64,000 nt of DNA from Photobacterium lutimaris. Its GTDB lineage: Bacteria > Pseudomonadota > Gammaproteobacteria > Enterobacterales > Vibrionaceae. Of the stretch, positions 8,564-16,894 are shown piece by piece (the stretch's first letter is position 1; each line of letters starts with the position of its first letter). The position numbers were made by a program, and so were the translations under genes. The notes under the pieces are model-generated. The model worked only from the letters and a program-made list of their open reading frames with translations, ran no database searches and was not told the DNA's origin. The stretch is taken from the NCBI RefSeq assembly GCF_003025555.1, contig NZ_PYMH01000020.1, positions 1 to 64,000 of the forward strand, read 5' to 3'.

Positions 8564-9670
8564 CTAAACCCAGTACATCGCACTTTCGATGGCATCAATC
8601 AAACGGCGCATATCCGCGTTATAAACATCGCCAATGTTACCGATACGGAAACAGTCAGCGTTTGACACTTTTCCGGGGTAGATAACAAACCCTTTTTCTT
8701 TCAGAAGGTTGTAGAACATTTTGAATTCATACTCATCGGCTTCCGGCGAGTAGAAAGACGTGATAATGGGTGAATGCAGTGACTTATCTAATAGACACTT
8801 GAAACCCAGTTTCTCCATACCGGCAACCAGTATCTTCTGGTTCGATGCATAGCGTTGATAGCGTGCCTCAACACCTCCTTCTTCATGAAGTTCTTGCATG
8901 GCCTGATAGAAAGCACGTACGGTATGGGTCGGTGAGGTAAAACGCCATTTACCGTGATTGTTTTCCATGCACTGCCATTGGTCATAAAGATCCAACGACA
9001 GCGAGCGGGCGCGACCTTTGCACTTTTCTAGTTCATCTTGTCTGGCGATGACAAAGCCGAACCCAGGAACACCTTGGATACACTTATTAGCAGAACTGAT
9101 CATAAAGTCGATACCCAGCTTACCGATATCCAGCGGAATACCACCAAAGCTAGACATCGCATCGAGGATCATGATCTTGTTGCGGGATTTGACCACATCA
9201 CACACAGCTTCAACCGGATTCAACATACCGGTTGTGGTTTCACAGTGCACCATTGCCACGTGAGTAATCGCTGGATCATTATCAATAATATCAGCCAGTT
9301 GTGCTGCATTGGGTTGGACAACTTCACCCAACTCAATAATCGTATGTTCAATATTCAAATACTGTGCAATTTGGCCTATCCGTTCGCCGTAGGCACCATT
9401 ATTAACCACCAGCAATTTTCCTTGTTGCGGAATAATCGAACCGATTGTCGCTTCAACCGATGCGGTACCACTGCCCTGCATCAGAACACTTGTATACCCT
9501 TCAGCACCCGTCGCCAGTTCAACCAACTGCTTGCGGATCGCTTCTACAATGTCTTTATTGTATTCGTCATCCCAAGTACACCAATCTCTTAGCATTGCTT
9601 CACGAACGGTACGACTTGTTGATAGCGGACCCGGGGTGAGTAGTAGATATTGATTATCCAAGTTTTCCAT
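8564..9670 (-). CDS. phnW: 2-aminoethylphosphonate:pyruvate transaminase
   Basis: Transfers the amino group of AEP to pyruvate, giving phosphonoacetaldehyde and alanine, the first step of the PhnWX pathway. The 368-residue protein has the N-terminal LLTPGPLSTS motif, MQGSGTASVEA, LDAMSSFGGIPLD, and the PLP lysine K196 in SSANKCIQGVPGFGF. It is the first gene of the phnW-pbfA-phnX operon and is divergent from the AEP-binding protein gene. A palindrome of the shared regulon motif lies 16 bp upstream of the start codon (9686-9699). Confidence 0.95.
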   Translation of the reverse strand: MENLDNQYLLLTPGPLSTSRTVREAMLRDWCTWDDEYNKDIVEAIRKQLVELATGAEGYTSVLMQGSGTASVEATIGSIIPQQGKLLVVNNGAYGERIGQIAQYLNIEHTIIELGEVVQPNAAQLADIIDNDPAITHVAMVHCETTTGMLNPVEAVCDVVKSRNKIMILDAMSSFGGIPLDIGKLGIDFMISSANKCIQGVPGFGFVIARQDELEKCKGRARSLSLDLYDQWQCMENNHGKWRFTSPTHTVRAFYQAMQELHEEGGVEARYQRYASNQKILVAGMEKLGFKCLLDKSLHSPIITSFYSPEADEYEFKMFYNLLKEKGFVIYPGKVSNADCFRIGNIGDVYNADMRRLIDAIESAMYWV

Positions 9671-9685
9671 TCTCTTGATTCCAAT

Positions 9686-9699
9686 TTGGACTATACCAG
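9686..9699 (-). promoter_or_regulatory. Candidate PhnR operator at phnW
   Basis: TTGGACTATACCAG (minus strand CTGGTATAGTCCAA) matches the palindrome TTGGTATAGACCAA seen at 30796 at 12 of 14 positions. It lies 16 bp before phnW. Assignment to the GntR-type PhnR is inferred from its recurrence in this cluster. Confidence 0.6.
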
Positions 9700-9914
9700 T
9701 TTCGATAAACTATAACGATCTTGGTAGATCGCTGTAAATGCCCTCACCCTAGAATTAACAAAAGCTTCATGATCCTCTTATTTGTCGCCACCATCCTTTA
9801 TTTATCTCTAATATTTTGCTGTCAAAAAGATCTAATAAAACTGTTAGTAAACTGAAATATCGCCATCATTGAACTGTCATATTTCATGCCTAGCATCTTC
9901 CGTGTCGAAACAAT

Positions 9915-9928
9915 CTGGTAAAGACCAA
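9915..9928 (+). promoter_or_regulatory. Candidate PhnR operator at the AEP-binding protein gene
   Basis: CTGGTAAAGACCAA matches the shared palindrome at 12 of 14 positions and lies 55 bp upstream of the binding protein start. Confidence 0.55.
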
Positions 9929-9983
9929 GCCTATTACTTTCAATATTGCTGCCTGGTCGCCAAAATATTCATGGAGATGAAAA

Positions 9984-10997
9984 ATGAAAAACCGTTGGAT
10001 GATTACCCCTCTGACTGCAATTGCAGCCCTTACTGGTTCTTCTGCGTTTGCTGCCGAGGAACTAACGGTATACACCGCTTTCGAAACTGACATGCTTGCT
10101 AAGTTTAAAAACGGTTTTGAGCAAGCGAACCCAGATATAAAAATTAATTGGGTACGAGATTCAACCGGTATCATGACCGCGAAGTTGTTAGCAGAAAAAG
10201 GGAACTCTCATGCTGACGTTGTATGGGGTCTTGCCGGCTCATCGATGGCGCTTCTTAAAGAAAAAGGAATTCTAAAGCCCTACACACCTGTCGGTCTTGA
10301 CCAAATACGTGGCAACCTCGTCGACCCTCAAGAAGACAAAGCTTGGTTCGGCAACGACGCCTTCTTCAATGCCGTTTGTTTCAACGAAATTGTGGCTGAG
10401 CAGCAAGGTCTCTCTAAACCAGAAACCTGGGAAGATTTACTCAAGCCTGAGTACAAGGGCCATATCGCTATGCCTAACCCCGCCTCTTCCGGTACGGGTT
10501 ACATGCAGGTGTCAGCCTGGATCCAGTCAATGGGTGACGACGCGGCTTGGCAGTACATGGCTAAATTGGATGACAACATCGCACACTACACTCACTCAGG
10601 GTCTAAACCATGTGTACAGGCTGGCATGGGCGAAGTCGCTATCGGTATTTCAATGGCTATTCGTGGCGCAACGCTAAAAACACAAGGCGCACCTATTGAT
10701 ATCATCATGCCTAAGGGCGGTGTGGGCTGGGAAGCCGAAGCGGTTGGTCTGGTGAATACAGAATCTGATGCAGCGAAACGCCTAGTTGATTGGTCTATCT
10801 CTGAAGAAGCCAACACGCTTTATAACGAGTTCTACCCGGTCGTTGGCCATAAATCTATCAATGCGGCAGTGACTAACTACCCAGATGTAGAGAATGCCAT
10901 GGTTGATATGGACTTCGGTAAGATGGCCCAAAGCCGCGAGGATGTATTGCAAACGTGGTCTGATAAGTTTGACGCTAAATCTGAGCCTCGTTCATAA
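9984..10997 (+). CDS. aepX: AEP ABC transporter substrate-binding protein
   Basis: Periplasmic binding protein that should deliver 2-aminoethylphosphonate to the AepV/AepW transporter. The 337 residues start with a signal peptide (MKNRWMITPLTAIAALTGSS, cleavage after AFA near 23) and continue as an iron/spermidine-type binding protein (ELTVYTAFETDMLAKF, WGLAGSSMALL, the NPASSGTGYMQV ligand loop, GGVGWEAEAVGLV). It matches the family of putative AEP-binding proteins encoded with phnWX. It has its own terminator, so it is probably transcribed apart from the ATPase and permease genes, which would allow more binding protein than membrane complex. A regulon palindrome lies upstream. Confidence 0.85.
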   Translation: MKNRWMITPLTAIAALTGSSAFAAEELTVYTAFETDMLAKFKNGFEQANPDIKINWVRDSTGIMTAKLLAEKGNSHADVVWGLAGSSMALLKEKGILKPYTPVGLDQIRGNLVDPQEDKAWFGNDAFFNAVCFNEIVAEQQGLSKPETWEDLLKPEYKGHIAMPNPASSGTGYMQVSAWIQSMGDDAAWQYMAKLDDNIAHYTHSGSKPCVQAGMGEVAIGISMAIRGATLKTQGAPIDIIMPKGGVGWEAEAVGLVNTESDAAKRLVDWSISEEANTLYNEFYPVVGHKSINAAVTNYPDVENAMVDMDFGKMAQSREDVLQTWSDKFDAKSEPRS

Positions 10998-11037
10998 TCA
11001 GCGAGAATTAAAGCGTTCACTAAGATATTGAAACACT

Positions 11038-11075
11038 GAGCGTGACGGTAATGCTGTCACGCTTTCTTTGTTTTT
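11038..11075 (+). terminator. Terminator after the AEP-binding protein gene
   Basis: Stem AGCGTGAC (11039-11046) pairs with GTCACGCT (11056-11063) around a 9-nt loop and runs into a T-rich tract to 11075. Confidence 0.85.
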
Positions 11076-11135
11076 GAACCAATCTAATAAGTCTTGTATC
11101 AATTAATATATTTGATTGGAAATGGGTTGTTGGAA

Positions 11136-11294
11136 TTAGAGCTGGAAATAAGCTTGACGGACAGTCCTGCCCTCTTGTGTGTCCAGCCCCTCTTGTTGCT
11201 CAGTTTGCGCATCAAGCTTTGCCAGCTCTTTTTTCATTTCCGACAGCTCACGTTCCATATAAGAAATATTTCTAATCAACATTTTTCTTTCCAT
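11136..11294 (-). CDS. Small charged protein (52 aa), antisense in the transporter gap
   Basis: I do not recognise this protein. The frame runs on the minus strand from ATG at 11294 to TAA at 11136. It encodes a Glu/Lys/Gln-rich, probably helical or coiled-coil peptide beginning MERKMLIRNISYMEREL, continuing SEMKKELAKLDAQ and ending RQAYFQL. A GAGG lies about 9 nt upstream of the start. The composition looks coding, since the plus-strand frame across it is hydrophobic and unlike a protein. It fills most of an unusually long gap between the binding-protein terminator and the ATPase promoter, transcribed against both. Confidence 0.5.
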   Translation of the reverse strand: MERKMLIRNISYMERELSEMKKELAKLDAQTEQQEGLDTQEGRTVRQAYFQL

Positions 11295-11543
11295 GATGCT
11301 TTGCCTCAATCAAAAAACACAAAAGTAGAATAAAAGGTCTAGACCTATATAGAATATCAATTTGACAAGATGAAAATGTGCCAACCTAATCAAATTCTTT
11401 TTTAATACGACAAAAAAATACGATATTCAGTAATGGTTAAGTATGAACTAGTCGCCATTTTTTGCCAGAAATGAGCTCTATTCTAACAAGTTCTTTTTTC
11501 CGTAAAATTTATGTCATTTAACTGTAACTGACTACCACTACTT

Positions 11544-11557
11544 TTGGTATATACCAA
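11544..11557 (+). promoter_or_regulatory. Candidate PhnR operator at the transporter ATPase gene
   Basis: TTGGTATATACCAA is a perfect 14-bp palindrome 17 bp before the ATG at 11575. It differs at one position from the copy at 30796. Confidence 0.65.
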
Positions 11558-11574
11558 TTTAAGTGAGTAGAACC

Positions 11575-12648
11575 ATGGAAACGTATCTGAAGACTGAAAA
11601 TGTCAGCAAGCATTACGGACAGTTTACTGCGCTGAACGACATTTCCCTTGATATCAATAAAGGTGAATTTGTTTGCTTTCTTGGCCCTTCGGGCTGCGGT
11701 AAAACAACTTTGCTGCGTGCCATTGCCGGTCTCGATCTAGCATCTTCAGGCAAAATTACTCAAGGTGATATAGACACTACTTTCCTTGCGCCGGAAAAAC
11801 GAGACTTCGGTATCGTGTTTCAGTCTTATGCTCTGTTCCCGAACCTGACCGTGGCTGAGAACATCAGTCTTGGGTTACGCAATCAAGGGAAAGACAACAA
11901 AACCGTTAACGATACGGTTAACCATTGGCTAGGTGTTATTGGCCTACCTGATTCTGGCATGAAATACCCGAACCAGCTTTCCGGTGGCCAACAGCAACGT
12001 GTTGCCCTCGCCCGCGCGCTGTCATTATCACCAGGTCTGTTACTGCTTGATGAACCGTTGTCTGCCCTTGATGCAAAAGTACGAACTCACCTGCGTGAAG
12101 AGATCCGCCGCCTGCAACGCCAGCTTGGCATAACGACCATCATGGTTACCCACGATCAAGATGAAGCACTGGCTATGGCAGACCGTATCGTCGTCATGAA
12201 CCACGGTGTTATCGAGCAAGTCGGTACCCCACAGGACATCTATGAAAACCCAGCCTCTCGCTTCGTGGCTGATTTCGTTGGGAACATGAACTTCATTCCG
12301 GCTTCCGTCGTCAGCGACAACCAAATCCGAATTGGTGAATCTTTGCTGCCAAAACCATGTGACAAACTACACCGTGGTGAGCAGGTGGAATTGGGCCTAC
12401 GCCCAGAGGACCTTCACTTTCTTGAAATCGGTAAACAGAGCGACTCAAGCTTCCCAGTTCAAATCGAAGAGTTGGAGTTCCAAGGCACCTTTGTTCGCGC
12501 CGAGTGCAAGCTGCAAGGTGAACACCAAGGCAAGATGTTGAAAGTGGATGTGCCTATTCGTGAATTAAGAGAACTCCAGCTTGAGCGTGGTCACTTCCAT
12601 TACGTGAACATGTCCAAGAAACATACCCATATCTTTCACGCGCAATAA
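11575..12648 (+). CDS. aepV: AEP ABC transporter ATP-binding protein
   Basis: Cytoplasmic ATPase of the AEP importer. It contains Walker A GPSGCGKTT, Q-loop VFQSYALFPN, signature LSGGQQQR, Walker B LLLLDEP and the switch histidine in MVTHDQDEA. A C-terminal TOBE-like extension (about 240-357) is typical of the spermidine/iron/AEP branch. An upstream GTG at 11563 is in frame, but I prefer the ATG at 11575, which keeps the start clear of the operator palindrome. The permease gene begins 5 nt after the stop, so the two form one operon. Confidence 0.88.
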   Translation: METYLKTENVSKHYGQFTALNDISLDINKGEFVCFLGPSGCGKTTLLRAIAGLDLASSGKITQGDIDTTFLAPEKRDFGIVFQSYALFPNLTVAENISLGLRNQGKDNKTVNDTVNHWLGVIGLPDSGMKYPNQLSGGQQQRVALARALSLSPGLLLLDEPLSALDAKVRTHLREEIRRLQRQLGITTIMVTHDQDEALAMADRIVVMNHGVIEQVGTPQDIYENPASRFVADFVGNMNFIPASVVSDNQIRIGESLLPKPCDKLHRGEQVELGLRPEDLHFLEIGKQSDSSFPVQIEELEFQGTFVRAECKLQGEHQGKMLKVDVPIRELRELQLERGHFHYVNMSKKHTHIFHAQ

Positions 12649-12653
12649 AGAGC

Positions 12654-14402
12654 ATGGATATAAAGATGAACGCAATTACCAATGAACGTGTAACAACCTC
12701 ACGTCAACCAAGCATTGAACAGCGCCTAACTGTGTGTAGAAACTCGCTGAGCCGAGATAACATCACCCTTGCTGTCATTCTCCTTATGCTTCTGATCTTT
12801 CTTGGGATCTTTGTACTCGGCCCAATGTTTGCCATGCTGCAGAAAAGTGTGCTGAACAACCAAGGGGAGTTTGTTGGCCTACAGAACTTTGCCAACTACT
12901 TTTCTTCACCCGCGCTGTGGCAATCATTGAAAAATACCGTCAGTATCGGCTTAACCGTCACTTTCTTTGTTGGTTTTCTCGCCTTTGGCTATGCCTATGC
13001 CCTAACGCGTAGCTGTATGCCACTCAAAGGCCTATTCAATGTTCTGGGCGCGGCACCGATCTTGGCACCGTCGCTTCTACCGGCAATCAGCCTGATCTAC
13101 CTGTTCGGTAATCAAGGGATCGCCAAGGAAGTGTTGATGGGCAACTCGGTGTACGGACCAATCGGGATAGCGTTGGGTTTGATCTTTTGGACTTTCCCTC
13201 ATGCGGTGATGATCTTGACCACCTCGCTAAAAACATCGGATGCCCGTCTGTATGAAGCAGCTAAGGCATTGAATACATCGCCGTTCAAAACATTTTTCGT
13301 TGTTACCTTACCAGCCGCCAAATACGGTCTGATCAGTGCCTTGATTGTCGTCTTCACCCTCGTGGTATGTGACTTTGGTGTTCCAAAGGTTATCGGCGGC
13401 AGCTACAACGTGCTGGCAACCGATATTTTCAAGCAAGTCGTTGGCCAGCAAAACTTCTCAATGGGTGCGGTAACCAGTGTTATCTTGCTTACCCCTGCCA
13501 TTTTAGCGTTCACCGTTGATCGCTGGGTAAAGAAGAAACAGCAAGGCTTATTCGACTCTCGCTCGGTCGCATACACACCTGAACCAAACAAACTACGTGA
13601 TGGCCTGTGCTTCCTGTTCTGTAGCCTGATTTCTCTGTGCATATTGGCGGTGATTGGTATGGCTGTTTATGGGTCGTTGGTCACCTTCTGGCCTTGGAAC
13701 CTGACCCTTAGCCTAAACAATTACAACTTCGGTCAATTCAGTACCTATGGCTGGGCCCCTTACTTCAACTCAATCAAGCTGGCGAGTCTGGTTGCGGTGT
13801 TTGGTACGATTGTGATTTTCATTGGTGCCTACTGTATGGAAAAAGGCCGTGCCTTTACACCTATTCGTAATCTGCTTCAGATGATTGCGATTATTCCGAT
13901 GGCGGTACCGGGCATGGTTTTGGGTTTGGGTTACATCTTCTTCTTCAATAACCAAGCAAACCCAATGTCGGTGCTCTACGGCACCATGGCTATCTTGGTG
14001 ATAAACACAGTGATCCACTACTACACCGTCGGTCATATGACAGCACTGACGGCACTTAAACAACTGCCAGCAGAAGTGGAAGCGATTTCGGCATCGATCA
14101 AAATGCCTCAGTACAAGGTGTTCTTCAAGGTTACCCTGCCTGTATGCCTACCGGCAGTACTGGAAATTGCGGTCTACATGTTCGTCAATGCCATGACCAC
14201 AACATCGGCTATCGTATTCTTGTACGCAACCAATACTATGCCAGCGTCGGTCTCGGTACTGAACATGGACGATGCAGGCCAAACTGGCCCAGCTTCAGCA
14301 ATGGCAGTCATGATTTTACTTACCGCTGCGGTTGTGAAGCTTAGTCATGTCGGTACTATCCAGATAATTGAGCGTTACACCCAAGCCTGGCGTAAACGTT
14401 AA
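12654..14402 (+). CDS. aepW: AEP ABC transporter permease, two-domain
   Basis: Inner-membrane channel of the AEP importer. At 582 residues it is a fused double permease: two BPD-type transmembrane domains, each with an EAA loop (YEAAKALNTSPFKTFFVVTLPA near residue 200 and VEAISASIKMPQYKVFFKVTLP near 480). Fusion of both permease halves is the usual form in AEP-type systems. About 12 membrane helices are visible. A second ATG at 12666 is a possible alternative start, and neither has a strong ribosome site. Confidence 0.87.
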   Translation: MDIKMNAITNERVTTSRQPSIEQRLTVCRNSLSRDNITLAVILLMLLIFLGIFVLGPMFAMLQKSVLNNQGEFVGLQNFANYFSSPALWQSLKNTVSIGLTVTFFVGFLAFGYAYALTRSCMPLKGLFNVLGAAPILAPSLLPAISLIYLFGNQGIAKEVLMGNSVYGPIGIALGLIFWTFPHAVMILTTSLKTSDARLYEAAKALNTSPFKTFFVVTLPAAKYGLISALIVVFTLVVCDFGVPKVIGGSYNVLATDIFKQVVGQQNFSMGAVTSVILLTPAILAFTVDRWVKKKQQGLFDSRSVAYTPEPNKLRDGLCFLFCSLISLCILAVIGMAVYGSLVTFWPWNLTLSLNNYNFGQFSTYGWAPYFNSIKLASLVAVFGTIVIFIGAYCMEKGRAFTPIRNLLQMIAIIPMAVPGMVLGLGYIFFFNNQANPMSVLYGTMAILVINTVIHYYTVGHMTALTALKQLPAEVEAISASIKMPQYKVFFKVTLPVCLPAVLEIAVYMFVNAMTTTSAIVFLYATNTMPASVSVLNMDDAGQTGPASAMAVMILLTAAVVKLSHVGTIQIIERYTQAWRKR

Positions 14403-14604
14403 TAGCATGACTTTGGTTAATCACCACTAAACATGCTTCAATTCACCAAACGGTAATAGACCCCCTATAACGTCACATTGCCGTTTATTCTTTTTATACA
14501 GAACTTCAGAAATGATAACGATATAATGCCAATCCGATTGCTTTTACCCTCTACGCGAGTCACTTATCAAGGGTAATCGAATTAGCATTTACATAGGATC
14601 AATT

Positions 14605-15309
14605 GTGCAATATTTAAAAATCATGGAAGCCATCAACGAGCAGATTGAAGCTGGTCTTCTTGCAGCTGGGAATAAGTTGCCAGCCGAGCGTCGGCTCGCT
14701 GAATCATTCAATACCACAAGGGTGACCTTGCGTGAGTCCCTCGCCTTATTAGAAGCAGAAGGGAAGCTGTACCGCGAAGACCGCCGGGGCTGGTTTGTCT
14801 CACCGACTCCGTTGAGCTACGACCCGACCTACACCACTAACTTTCCACAGATGGCGAAAGAGCAAGGCCGTATTGCCCGTACAGAACTCATCGATGCCAA
14901 GCGAATGCCCGCCAGCCGACGAGCTGCATCATTGCTTAACGTGCCCCCCCTATCAGAAGTCTATCGTATCGACCGCTTACGTTTTCTTGATGAGCGTCCA
15001 GTCGTGGTCGTGACCAACTTTATACTACCCAAATACTTTCCCAACTTGCTTGAGAAGTCATTTATCTCATCACTGACAACCCTCTATAAAGAGGAGTATG
15101 GCGTGATCTATTCGAAAACCCGATACCGCGTCAGCACCACTTCGCTACTTGGTGAAACGGCTCAGTACCTGCGAGCGACAGCTGGTAGCCCTGCGATGCT
15201 GGTCGAGCGCCTGAATTACGATCAGAACGACAATGTCATTGACTGTGACTTGGAGTACTGGCGCCATGATGCTATTTGCATCGAGTCGGTCGCCATGCTG
15301 CCCAAATAA
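14605..15309 (+). CDS. phnR: GntR-family phosphonate regulator PhnR
   Basis: Probable repressor or activator of the AEP genes. The 234 residues have an N-terminal winged helix (GNKLPAERRLAESFNTTRVTLRESLALLEAEG) and a C-terminal UTRA effector domain (about 80-230) with the EVYRIDRLRFLDERPVVVVTNFIL and ECDLEYWRHD-like segments of HutC/PhnR proteins. I use the GTG at 14605 because AGGA lies 6 nt upstream. It sits just downstream of the transporter, and palindromes likely to be its operators precede three nearby promoters. No copy is seen before phnR itself. Confidence 0.85.
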   Translation: MQYLKIMEAINEQIEAGLLAAGNKLPAERRLAESFNTTRVTLRESLALLEAEGKLYREDRRGWFVSPTPLSYDPTYTTNFPQMAKEQGRIARTELIDAKRMPASRRAASLLNVPPLSEVYRIDRLRFLDERPVVVVTNFILPKYFPNLLEKSFISSLTTLYKEEYGVIYSKTRYRVSTTSLLGETAQYLRATAGSPAMLVERLNYDQNDNVIDCDLEYWRHDAICIESVAMLPK

Positions 15310-15402
15310 CCATAAGACATTTATTTGTTCAAATGCAGCAAAGCCAGGACCTTTCAGACCTGACTTTTTATCGATTAAAACAAATATTTAACCACAAATA
15401 CG

Positions 15403-16878
15403 TTAGGCAACAACCACGAAAAAGACAGCAGTTGAAATAATTCCAATTAATGCATATGGCATCTGAGTGAGAGCATGCTGCATCGCAGTACAACCTGAAC
15501 CTTGAGCCGACAATACCGTTGAATCACTGAAGAAGCATGAATGACTACCTGCCGCAGAGGCAGAAAGCAACGCACCGACCGTTATGTGAACAGGTACACC
15601 AAGATGCGCACCCAGTGGGAAAACAATTGGCATCGCTACTGCGAATAGGCCCCAAGATGATGCCGTTGCAAATACCAATGCCGTCATCACCAAGAAAATA
15701 ATGACAGGGAACAAAGTGGGCGATAACCATGGTGAAACCGCTTCGATAACATATTCCGTCAGTCCCAGTTGATCATTGACGTTCTTCAGCATGAAGCCAC
15801 CAACGACGGTTGCCAATGGAACCATCATAACTTTTATCCCATCATAGATAGCATCAAACATTGAACTTAAAGACAGCAGCCGCTGCATGCCATAGAAAAA
15901 GATAGTGAACATAATAGCGACAAATACACCGGCTAACAGGTCAATATCAAAGTACCAGCTTGCTGCAACCAGCACGACCATAGGCAAAACAAAGTTCAGT
16001 ACACCCAATGTGGCATTTGAATGCGGCTTGATATTTTCACCAAAGTTAATTTCTGTCGCGCCCTCTGGTTTTACCTGTCCCTGCTGAGCCCGCAGTTCAG
16101 CCTTTTTCATTGCCCCAATATTTGGCAACTTGTCCATAGCAACAAGGAATACAACCGCAAGCGTCACCCAACCATAGGCCATGTACGGGATAGCCTGAAT
16201 ATAGACACTCAAGCCTTCACCGGAAGCCGCGATATCATTGCTTTCGAGTAGTGAGCTGAAAAAGACGGCCCATGTCGAGATAGGAATAATGATACAGATT
16301 GGCGCAGCAGTTGAGTCAACAAGGTAAGCCAGTTTCTCTCTAGAGATTTTGTAGCTATCTGTGATCCTCTTCATTGATGATGAAATGGCGATGGCGTTCA
16401 GATAATCATCAATGAATACCAAGATACCTAACACAAAAGTCAACAGCATTGATTGCTTACGGCTTTTCACTTTATTGACTAACACCTGGCTTAGGCTAAG
16501 GATACTGCCACCTTTCTCAAGGATAGCGATTAACCCTCCCATTAAGCCGCAGACCAAAATGACCCAAGCAATCGTTTCATCCATCATCACGCTCATTGAT
16601 ACATCGACAACACCACCGACAAACTCGGTAGGTTCGATCATCAAAAGTCCCATGATGGCCCCACTAAACAGTGCTTCAACAGTACGGTGGGTTAAAAGAG
16701 CAAAGGCCAGCACGAATACCGTTGGTAACAAACTTAGCCAACCATATGCCTGCCCCTCTTCATGGAGGCTGCCAATCGATGCAAAACCGATGATGGCGCC
16801 AAATACAGCAAACAGATAGAGCCAGTAACTACTATTGAACTTCACCGGTGTTTCAAGCACCGTGTTTTGGGTTGTCAT
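15403..16878 (-). CDS. NhaC-family Na+/H+ antiporter-like transporter
   Basis: Inner-membrane transporter of the NhaC family, with 11-12 hydrophobic helices over 491 residues and the family motifs FIDDYLNAIAISSSMKRITD and ATASSWGLFAVAMPIVFPL. I chose the ATG at 16878 because a strong AGAGGGA precedes it; the frame extends upstream to 16920 but would overlap puuA. The gene follows puuA by 16 bp and is probably cotranscribed with it. Relatives beside amine catabolic genes are often substrate:cation exchangers, so it may import putrescine or agmatine in place of PuuP, which is absent. That role is inference. Confidence 0.75.
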   Translation of the reverse strand: MTTQNTVLETPVKFNSSYWLYLFAVFGAIIGFASIGSLHEEGQAYGWLSLLPTVFVLAFALLTHRTVEALFSGAIMGLLMIEPTEFVGGVVDVSMSVMMDETIAWVILVCGLMGGLIAILEKGGSILSLSQVLVNKVKSRKQSMLLTFVLGILVFIDDYLNAIAISSSMKRITDSYKISREKLAYLVDSTAAPICIIIPISTWAVFFSSLLESNDIAASGEGLSVYIQAIPYMAYGWVTLAVVFLVAMDKLPNIGAMKKAELRAQQGQVKPEGATEINFGENIKPHSNATLGVLNFVLPMVVLVAASWYFDIDLLAGVFVAIMFTIFFYGMQRLLSLSSMFDAIYDGIKVMMVPLATVVGGFMLKNVNDQLGLTEYVIEAVSPWLSPTLFPVIIFLVMTALVFATASSWGLFAVAMPIVFPLGAHLGVPVHITVGALLSASAAGSHSCFFSDSTVLSAQGSGCTAMQHALTQMPYALIGIISTAVFFVVVA

Positions 16879-16894
16879 ACAAATTCCCTCTTCT

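Larger units (their letters stand above)
9671..9983. promoter_or_regulatory. Divergent phnW / AEP-binding-protein control region
   Basis: This 313-bp spacer drives phnW leftward and the binding protein gene rightward. It holds two copies of the 14-bp palindrome listed separately (9686-9699 and 9915-9928), each nearer to one of the two genes. No gene is seen in it. Confidence 0.7.

Noticed and set aside
9038..9592. 184-residue open frame on the plus strand
   Set aside because: It lies wholly antisense to phnW, whose product is unmistakable, and its translation is rich in Asn, His, Cys and Thr as expected of a shadow frame.
11094..11333. 79-residue plus-strand frame in the transporter gap
   Set aside because: Leucine-rich and irregular; the overlapping minus-strand 52-residue frame has a better ribosome site and composition.
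13403..14063. Minus-strand frames inside the AEP permease gene
   Set aside because: They are antisense to a clear two-domain permease and are Cys/His-rich without any motif.
15315..15375. Possible terminator between phnR and the NhaC-type gene
   Set aside because: A weak CAGG/CCTG pairing before a T-run is present, but the stem is too short to call.
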